A DNA stretch of 17,809 bases from Deltaproteobacteria bacterium (GTDB lineage Bacteria > Desulfobacterota > Binatia > Binatales > Binataceae): assembly GCA_021799555.1 (NCBI GenBank), contig JAJZAG010000034.1, positions 1 to 17,809 of the forward strand. Reading direction: 5' to 3'. Below the pieces are notes generated by a model. It saw nothing but the letters and a program-made list of their open reading frames with translations. It searched no databases and had not been told where the DNA came from. Positions 6,811-12,017 of this stretch are shown here, one piece after another (the first letter of the stretch is position 1; every line of letters begins with the position of its first letter). Position numbers and translations under genes: made by a program.

Positions 6811-7595
6811 TGCATCACTACTCCGCCGTCGGGATGCAGGATCGAGCCGGTGTAATACCGGCCTTCCTCGCTCGCGAGGAACAGCGCCGTATTGGCCACA
6901 TCGACAGGCTCTCCGACGCGGCCCAGCGGCACTCGTTCGATGAGCCGCTTCATGAACCCTTCGGCGTTCTTGAGGTTCGCCGTCATCGGCGTGTCGATGA
7001 ATCCCGGACCGATCGCATTTGCGGTGATTCCGTATGGCGCGAGCTCGACCGCGAGCACTTTGGTGAGCATCCACACCCCGGCCTTGCTGACCGCATATTC
7101 ACCAACGCCCGGGGTCGGGAGTTTGGCGGCACCTGAGGCGATGTTGATAATTCTGCCGCCCCTGCCTGCTGCGATCATCGCGCGCGCGACCTCGCGATCA
7201 GTGATGAACACACCATCGAGATTGACGCTCAGAACTTTCTTCCAATCAGTCAGCGGCTTCTCGGCAAGCGGACCCATCGCGGGCGTGCCTTCTTCTCCAT
7301 AACGAGCATGAGAAATTCCGGCCGCCGCGACGAGCACGTCCAGCCCTCCAAGTTCGCTGGTGCACCGCGCCACCATCGCGGCGACCTCGGCCTCGACGCT
7401 GGTATCGACCCGAATAGCCGTTGCCTTCCGGCCGAGCGCGCGGACCTGCGTGGCGGTGTCTTCGGCGGCCGCGAGATGGCGATCCGCAACCATGATGTTG
7501 GCGCCTTCTTGCGCGAATCTGAGCGCTGTGGCGCGTCCGATTCCGCTTGCGCCACCAGTGATTAACGCGTTCTTTGTCTCGAGTCTCAAGCTCAT
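6807..7595 (-). CDS. SDR-family NAD(P)-dependent oxidoreductase
   Basis: This is a classical short-chain dehydrogenase of 262 residues. The start at ATG 7595 is fixed by GGAG seven bases upstream (complement of 7603-7606); the in-frame extension to 7631 lacks that support. The cofactor loop TGGASGIG is at residues 13-20. The acidic D38 at the end of beta-strand 2 suggests NAD(H) preference. Catalytic residues are N125, S154, Y167 and K171 (YAVSK). The usual NNAG motif after beta-strand 4 reads AAAG (90-93). The C terminus has the family motifs NAIGPGFIDTPM and GSILHPDGG. The substrate cannot be deduced. Many relatives act on 3-hydroxyacyl or alicyclic alcohol substrates. It is followed with a four-base overlap by the PKD gene. 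Confidence 0.92.
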   Translation of the reverse strand: MSLRLETKNALITGGASGIGRATALRFAQEGANIMVADRHLAAAEDTATQVRALGRKATAIRVDTSVEAEVAAMVARCTSELGGLDVLVAAAGISHARYGEEGTPAMGPLAEKPLTDWKKVLSVNLDGVFITDREVARAMIAAGRGGRIINIASGAAKLPTPGVGEYAVSKAGVWMLTKVLAVELAPYGITANAIGPGFIDTPMTANLKNAEGFMKRLIERVPLGRVGEPVDVANTALFLASEEGRYYTGSILHPDGGVVMQ

Positions 7596-7709
7596 GGGAT
7601 ATCTCCGGTTTCGCTGTTGCGAGGTCGGCAAACGATCTAACCGCCTTCGAGAAAGTTGTTATCATGCACGTGGCTTCCGCCGCCACCGGGCACCATAGCC
7701 GAACTCAAT

Positions 7710-7741
7710 CTGACGGAACAATTTTTCTGGGATTCTATGAT
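7710..7741 (+). promoter_or_regulatory. Possible promoter for the alpha/beta hydrolase gene
   Basis: TATGAT at 7736-7741 matches the -10 consensus at five of six bases. A CTGACG at 7710-7715 resembles a -35 but with an over-long 20-base spacer. A transcript starting around 7748 would favour the ATG at 7772 over the ATG at 7664. Confidence 0.25.
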
Positions 7742-7771
7742 CGGGTTACGTCCTCGATTAAGATTGAGCCG

Positions 7772-8644
7772 ATGGCGCAACAGCAAGCGGCTACCGTAAC
7801 CCCGGAGCCGACCAGTGGGTTTTTTGAGGCCGACGGAATCAAGCTTCACTACCTGGACTGGGGCGGCGATTCGGACAAACACACCTTTCTTCTCCTGCAC
7901 GGCGGCGCTGCGCACGTCCATTGGTGGGACAGCGTGGCACCTCTGCTGGTCTCGTACGGACGCGTAATCGCGCTTGACTTTCGCGGCCACGGCCGCAGCG
8001 GATGGGCCGAGCCGCCGCATTATGGCCCGAGTTGGTACACGAACGACGTAAAAGCGATGATCAACCATCTCGGCGTGCGCGTGATCCTCGTTGGGCATTC
8101 GATGGGCGGTGCCGTTGCCCAATGGGTCGGCACGCTTTATCCCGAGTTGATCGAAGCGATGATCTTGATCGATGCTCCGAACGGGCCCCCGCCCCTGATG
8201 CGCCGCCTGATGTGGCGATGGCGACGGCGAGCTCGCGGGATTCCCCGTCCAGAGCTTAAGTCCTTCGACGATATCAAGCGAAAGTTCCGCCTCTCGCCGC
8301 CTGAAACTTACCTGAGCAAAAGCGACCTTGAGCGGCTGGCGCGGATGGGTTCGATTCAGCTTGAAAATGGCAATTGGGCTTTCCGTCTCGACCCGCGCAC
8401 GCGGGCATGGCGCAAGGTTGAGGGGCGGACGCACAAGCCGAAAATCAAGAAGCTTGCGATGCCGGTGCTGATCTTGCGCGGAGCGCAGAGCACACTGATA
8501 GGAGCGCGTTCGTCGCTGCGGATGCATCGCAAGATTCGTGAGTCCGTGTACCGGGAAATCCCGCGCGCGTACCATCACGTGCCGCTCGATAACCCTAGCG
8601 ACACCGCCGACGCGATAATCGAGTTCGTCAATAACCGCCTCTGA
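7772..8644 (+). CDS. Alpha/beta-fold hydrolase
   Basis: This soluble hydrolase has the alpha/beta fold and 290 residues from ATG 7772. That start was chosen because the conserved part begins soon after it (FFEADGIKLHYLDWGG) and a -10-like hexamer lies at 7736. The frame stays open to 7574 and contains an ATG at 7664. Visible motifs are the oxyanion-hole HGG (about residues 45-50), DFRGHGRSG, and the nucleophile elbow GHSMGG with S110. A basic lid segment (RRLMWRWRRRARG) is followed by the C-terminal histidine (H268/H269) in YHHVPLDNP. The usual acid after beta-strand 7 (typically SD in RGxxSD) reads ST here (T241), so the third triad member is unclear. D in the MILIDAP strand end is a possible substitute. 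The substrate is unknown. It is divergent from the SDR gene. Confidence 0.88.
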   Translation: MAQQQAATVTPEPTSGFFEADGIKLHYLDWGGDSDKHTFLLLHGGAAHVHWWDSVAPLLVSYGRVIALDFRGHGRSGWAEPPHYGPSWYTNDVKAMINHLGVRVILVGHSMGGAVAQWVGTLYPELIEAMILIDAPNGPPPLMRRLMWRWRRRARGIPRPELKSFDDIKRKFRLSPPETYLSKSDLERLARMGSIQLENGNWAFRLDPRTRAWRKVEGRTHKPKIKKLAMPVLILRGAQSTLIGARSSLRMHRKIRESVYREIPRAYHHVPLDNPSDTADAIIEFVNNRL

Positions 8645-8671
8645 GCGCGGCTCGGGCTCGGTTGGGTAATC

Positions 8672-9961
8672 TCAGCCGCCGATTCTCGGAATCGGACTCA
8701 CCGTGGCCGCGACCGTCGGTGCAAAGCGAGCCTTGAACTCATCGGGCTTGAGCTTCGTGTGTGCAGCGAGCCGCGAAAGCGTGGGTTCGCGCAAATCCTC
8801 CGGTTCGAGCCTGGTCATATAAGAGCGCGCGACCTGGTATGATTCCGTTGATACATCAACCGTTCGCACCCGCACACGCCCGGTCGCGGGATCGGCAAGA
8901 TCGCCAAAATTCACCGGCGTGATCCGTCCGCCCGCTATCGCGAGTAGCGCTCCCGACGCCCCGCTGAGCAGATAGCGTACTGCACCGTAGCCAAGCGTGC
9001 GTGTGTAATCGGTATCAAACGGTACCGGCCGTGCGCATCTCAGCTCGTAACCGATATCCTTTACGACAACGGTCATGTCGATGCGGAGTTCCGACAGCGC
9101 CGCGCGCACCCTGTCGCGCAAGAGCGTCCCGAACGACAAATCCGCCAGATGGACGTGTCCATACGAATCGATCTCTGCGCCGGTTGCTGCCGCGAGCGGC
9201 CCCGCATCGGCACGCTCGGCGATACCTTCGGCGACCACTGCGACGCCGTCGTCACGTTCGGCGGCGCGGCGCTTGATGATTGCGCCCACAATCGTATCGA
9301 CGACCATCGCAAGATCAAATCTCTCGGTACGAAACTCCTCGGGAATTACCGCCAGCGTGGCGCCCGCCGATTTGCACATGCTGAGCGCGAGGGAGCCCGA
9401 CCGGCGTCCCATCGAGATCGCGAGGTACCAACGCCGCGTGCTGCGCGCGTCCTCCATCAATGATTCGATTATCGTCGTTCCAACCGCGCGCGCAGTTTCA
9501 AAACCAAAAGTTGGCGCATTTTCCGGCAACGGTAGGTCGTTGTCGATTGTCTTGGGAACTGAGACGACGCCGATCTTCCCTCGCGCCCGCTCTGCGATTC
9601 GGGTTGCGCCGTAAGTCGTGTCATCGCCTCCGATACAAACCAAGTAACGGACACCAAGCGCGGTCAGGGCGCCAAGCGTGCGCTCGAGGGTAGCCTCGTC
9701 GCGTGCCGGATTGGTCCGCGAAGTGCGCAGGATCGAGCCGCCAGTAAAGTGGATCCGAGCCACGTTCTGGGGACCGAGCGCGACGACATGAGAGATGTCG
9801 CCGTCGGCAAGCCACCGGTAGCCGTCAATAATTCCCAGAACTTTGAGGCCGCACTTGTTCGCTTCGATCGTGGCGGCCGCGATTACTCCGTTGATTCCGG
9901 GTGCTGGTCCGCCTCCGACCAGTATCGCAAGGGTATCTTGCTTGTCGGTGTCGTTTTGCAT
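8672..9961 (-). CDS. pfp: 6-phosphofructokinase, probably pyrophosphate-dependent
   Basis: This enzyme phosphorylates fructose 6-phosphate in glycolysis. The 429-residue protein belongs to the PfkA family: GGGPAPGINGVI at residues 16-27, GGDDT at 111-115, PKTIDND at 136-142, an AISMGRRSGSLAL block and the later VVAEGIAE segment. Family knowledge separates ATP enzymes (Gly in GGDG and PGTIDND) from PPi enzymes (Asp in GGDD and Lys in PKTIDND). Both diagnostic positions here are of the PPi type, so a reversible PPi-fructose-6-phosphate phosphotransferase is likely. The C-terminal about 80 residues extend past the short bacterial PfkA core, as in long PFP types. The ATG at 9961 follows a GGCGGA element about nine bases upstream. 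Its stop converges on the hydrolase gene 27 bases away. Confidence 0.92.
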   Translation of the reverse strand: MQNDTDKQDTLAILVGGGPAPGINGVIAAATIEANKCGLKVLGIIDGYRWLADGDISHVVALGPQNVARIHFTGGSILRTSRTNPARDEATLERTLGALTALGVRYLVCIGGDDTTYGATRIAERARGKIGVVSVPKTIDNDLPLPENAPTFGFETARAVGTTIIESLMEDARSTRRWYLAISMGRRSGSLALSMCKSAGATLAVIPEEFRTERFDLAMVVDTIVGAIIKRRAAERDDGVAVVAEGIAERADAGPLAAATGAEIDSYGHVHLADLSFGTLLRDRVRAALSELRIDMTVVVKDIGYELRCARPVPFDTDYTRTLGYGAVRYLLSGASGALLAIAGGRITPVNFGDLADPATGRVRVRTVDVSTESYQVARSYMTRLEPEDLREPTLSRLAAHTKLKPDEFKARFAPTVAATVSPIPRIGG

Positions 9962-10121
9962 GATGGATTTCCGCCTATAAAAACCCTACCACGCGGGGCG
10001 ACGCGAAGCGCAAGGGAGCGGCGCGGCGGCTGCTTTTATTCGATTACGGTCGCAGTGAGCGGTCCGTGGGCGAAGTTGACGAATCGCGCTGCGCGACACG
10101 CGGGTTGTGCGTGCAACGCTC

Positions 10122-10562
10122 TCATCTTTGTGCCGTGCGCCGGTCCTGGATCGAATTCAGATAGGTTATGATTTTCGACAGCACGTCACTGATTCCTTTT
10201 TCGCCACGGTTGCCTGCGGGGGAGGAGTACAATCTTTCACCCCAGACCGGCATTTCATGAGATCCGTGCGCGCGGACCGTGTGGCGGCCATCGATCACGT
10301 CAGCAAGCCGAGCCGCAGGCAGCGGCATCCCGTATTTGTCACCTAGCCGCCGCAGGTCAGCCGGAGGAATTGCTAAAGACTTTGCTGCCGGCCCGTTTCC
10401 TGTGCCATCTACGCCGTGGCACGAGGCGCAATAGCGCATGAAGTATTGCCTCCCCGCCACCACATTCTTGGCGGCCTCGGCTGCTGATGCCGGAGTGCCA
10501 ACGCATGACAAGGTAATCAGGGCTGCGAAGATTTTCCCGTAAAACTTTTGCTTCGATTTCAT
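10122..10562 (-). CDS. Small exported c-type cytochrome
   Basis: This is a class I cytochrome c of 146 residues. Residues 1-28 are a Sec signal peptide (KSK start, hydrophobic core FAALITLSCVG, cleavage after ASA). The mature part has one haem site, CASCH, at residues 45-49, directly followed by GxDGxGNGPAA. The likely axial methionine is M104 in HEMPVWG, and a C-terminal helix follows (ISDVLSKIITYLNSIQ). This layout is that of single-haem periplasmic electron carriers or of subunits fused elsewhere to oxidases or dehydrogenases. No redox partner gene is adjacent, so the partner is unknown. There is no strong ribosome-binding site before the ATG. The gap of 160 bases to the downstream phosphofructokinase gene argues against a tight operon. 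Confidence 0.93.
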   Translation of the reverse strand: MKSKQKFYGKIFAALITLSCVGTPASAAEAAKNVVAGRQYFMRYCASCHGVDGTGNGPAAKSLAIPPADLRRLGDKYGMPLPAARLADVIDGRHTVRAHGSHEMPVWGERLYSSPAGNRGEKGISDVLSKIITYLNSIQDRRTAQR

Positions 10563-10993
10563 CGACTGGATGCTAGTGTAGTGTCTTTAAATTAGATACA
10601 GCATTCCTTCGTCTATTCAGCATGGGCGTAAAGTGAAGTGCAAACCGTCGACTCACACGTAAACGTACTCGAAGCTGCCGCGATCGCGCTGACGAAAGGT
10701 AGCGTTGCCGCTGGACTTGTTCTTCATGGCGGCGACCGTTGACTTGGGGCGTCTTGAGCTCGACCGTCCCCGCACCCAAGCTGGCTTTTGCGTGCTTGCA
10801 CCCGGACGTTGTGCACCGCCAGTGCGCGGCCCTCGGCGTCGCGCTTATCGCGATGACGTTCGACATAATCCGCGGCTTCCGTTTCCGGCGCCGCCATCAG
10901 CGGAGCTTTGCGGGTGACACGGGGTTCGACCGGCGGCCGCAACTCCGGTTGGTGGCGCAGCGCTCGATTACCCTTTCATATTTGCGGTGCGGC
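10563..10993. other. Gap between cytochrome c and stress-protein genes
   Basis: Apart from the transposase remnant, these 431 bases hold no convincing gene. A reverse frame of 24 codons (10653-10727, beginning MKNKSSGNATF) overlaps the remnant in the third frame and cannot be judged by eye. The AT-rich stretch 10570-10620 next to the cytochrome start is the likely place for its promoter, but no clean hexamer pair was found. Confidence 0.4.
10690..10903 (-). pseudogene. IS256-family transposase remnant, frameshifted
   Basis: Two overlapping reverse frames together resemble the N-terminal region of IS256-type (mutator) transposases. The first frame gives MAAPETEAADYVERHRDKRD, then EGRALAVHNVRVQARK, ending near 10785. 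The second frame continues with LGAGTVELKTPQVNGRRHEEQ and RQRYLSS, ending near 10690. This matches the family order of an E-A-x-x-Y-V helix, R-D-E/K-R-D, a basic stretch and G-x-G-x-V-E-V/L-x-x-P-x-V-N-D/G-R-R. The break between frames lies around 10785-10795. The catalytic DDE region is absent and no terminal repeats or target duplication were recognised. Recognition is from memory of the family, without alignment. Confidence 0.5.
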
Positions 10994-11491
10994 CTATTTA
11001 GGCGGCTTGTCGAGGGGATGCTGAAATTTACGGTCGGGATGCCTGATTGTCAGGACCGGGACTGCCGCCTTCTGTACGACGCGTTCGGCGACGCTGCCCA
11101 TCAGCACGTGGGCAAGGCCCGTGCGGCCGTGAGTGCCAACGACGATCAGGTCGGCGTTTTCGGTCTGACTGGCGTGGAGAATTTCGAGAAACGGCGAACC
11201 GACCCGGAGCAGGCTCCTGGCCTTGAGGCCGTCGTCGCGCAGACGCTGTACGATCTTGTCGAGCTCGCGTTGTGCGATCACGCGCTGCTCTTCCGCGATC
11301 CTGCTCATCGCGCCGACGTCCATCGCGGGGCCGAGGTCCGGCGAAATCATCACCGGAGCGAGGGGCTGATCGACATGCATCACGACGATCTCGGCGCCGA
11401 ACTTGCGCCCAATATCTTCGGCATAGCTCAAGGCCAGCGAAGAGTCTTCTGAGAAGTCGGTTGCGGCAAGGATTTTGGCGATCGTTGGCAC
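10994..11491 (-). CDS. Universal stress protein (UspA family)
   Basis: This is a cytoplasmic single-domain universal stress protein of 165 residues starting at a GTG (11491). The start is set by the family opening (PTIAKILAATDFSED, with the conserved Asp at 12). The ATP-binding signature G-x2-G-x9-G-S is complete: G119, G122, G132, S133 in GTHGRTGLAHVLMGS. This indicates the nucleotide-binding UspFG/MJ0577-like class. It ends with PVLTIR plus a short basic tail. No Shine-Dalgarno precedes the GTG; instead a promoter -10 lies seven bases upstream, suggesting a leaderless mRNA. It is divergent from the hsp20-protease operon, consistent with a shared stress context. The in-frame extension to 12007 would run antisense through hsp20 and is rejected. 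Confidence 0.93.
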   Translation of the reverse strand: MPTIAKILAATDFSEDSSLALSYAEDIGRKFGAEIVVMHVDQPLAPVMISPDLGPAMDVGAMSRIAEEQRVIAQRELDKIVQRLRDDGLKARSLLRVGSPFLEILHASQTENADLIVVGTHGRTGLAHVLMGSVAERVVQKAAVPVLTIRHPDRKFQHPLDKPPK

Positions 11492-11498
11492 GAGGCGA

Positions 11499-11527
11499 AA
11501 GATAGCCCCGCGCGCCGCCGCTGGCAA
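11499..11527 (-). promoter_or_regulatory. Sigma-70-like promoter of the universal stress protein gene
   Basis: Reading on the reverse strand, TTGCCA (11527-11522) matches the -35 consensus at five of six bases. Exactly 17 bases later TATCTT (11504-11499) matches the -10 at four of six. Seven bases separate it from the GTG start at 11491, so transcription would begin at or within a base of the start codon. Confidence 0.5.
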
Positions 11528-11557
11528 GCGCCGCCGCATCGCGGGCGCGCGCGCGTC

Positions 11558-11587
11558 TCGACCGGAGCGCCTCGATGGCATTACAAT
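11558..11587 (+). promoter_or_regulatory. Possible promoter of the hsp20-protease-pncB operon
   Basis: TACAAT at 11582-11587 matches the -10 consensus at five of six bases, and TCGACC at 11558-11563 matches the -35 at four of six with an 18-base spacer. The hsp20 ATG begins seven bases after the -10, which again points to a leaderless transcript. No CIRCE-type inverted repeat was seen. Confidence 0.4.
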
Positions 11588-11593
11588 GGCGCA

Positions 11594-11992
11594 ATGGCGG
11601 CACGTAGCCCAAAGGTTTCGATTGACGCGGGTAATTTCATCCTTGGTGATTTCGCACACGCGGTTGACGCGTTTTTTGACGAGATGCTGGTCGATCGATG
11701 GAACTGCGGAGCGGCCATGCACTTTGAGCGCACCGAATTTGCCGATTTGCCCGACCGCTATGAAATCCGGCTTGCCGCGCGCGGACTCGACCCGGCTACG
11801 ATCGAGGTCGAGGCGCGCGGCCAGCGCCTCACCGTGCGCGCCACGTCCGGGGGCGAGGGCGCGCTCGAGAGCGTGTTCACATTCGCCGAAAATGTCGAGC
11901 ACGAAAGCGCAACGGCACGTTGGAGCAACGACGTTTTGACGGTGACCGTTCCCAAGCATAAAGCCCGCAAGATTGCGTTGAAGGCGGAGTAA
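11594..11992 (+). CDS. Hsp20 / alpha-crystallin small heat-shock protein
   Basis: This ATP-independent holdase of 132 residues keeps unfolding proteins soluble. The alpha-crystallin domain spans about residues 52-130: DRYEIRLAARGLDPATIEVEARGQRLTVRA forms the first strands. The FTFAENVEHESATARWSNDVLTVTVPK end carries the typical L-T-V-x-V-P-K close. The short C-terminal tail has an I-A-L triplet (127-129) that could act as the I-x-I/L oligomer contact. The N-terminal arm (1-50) includes FFDEML, as in other Hsp20 proteins. No ribosome-binding site precedes the ATG. It is followed after 25 bases by the Lon-like protease gene, so chaperone and protease are probably co-expressed. Confidence 0.92.
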   Translation: MAARSPKVSIDAGNFILGDFAHAVDAFFDEMLVDRWNCGAAMHFERTEFADLPDRYEIRLAARGLDPATIEVEARGQRLTVRATSGGEGALESVFTFAENVEHESATARWSNDVLTVTVPKHKARKIALKAE

Positions 11993-12017
11993 TTTCCGAC
12001 CGCCCATCGGAGCCCGA

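Noticed and set aside
6811..7074. Extended N terminus for the PKD protein
   Set aside because: The extension is antisense-independent but lies wholly inside the SDR gene in another frame and would bury the signal peptide. The GTG at 6810 with GGAG explains the gene better.
7637..8578. 313-codon reverse frame opposite the alpha/beta hydrolase
   Set aside because: It mirrors a well-supported hydrolase gene and has no family motif.
10653..10727. 24-codon reverse peptide beginning MKNKSSGNATF
   Set aside because: It looks tidy, but is too short to judge, overlaps the transposase remnant and has no ribosome-binding site.
10739..11452. 237-codon forward frame across the transposase remnant and stress protein
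   Set aside because: Most of it is antisense to the universal stress protein gene and it has no recognisable domain.
11492..12007. Upstream extension of the universal stress protein
   Set aside because: It would run antisense through hsp20, while the conserved family start is at 11491 with a good promoter directly before it.
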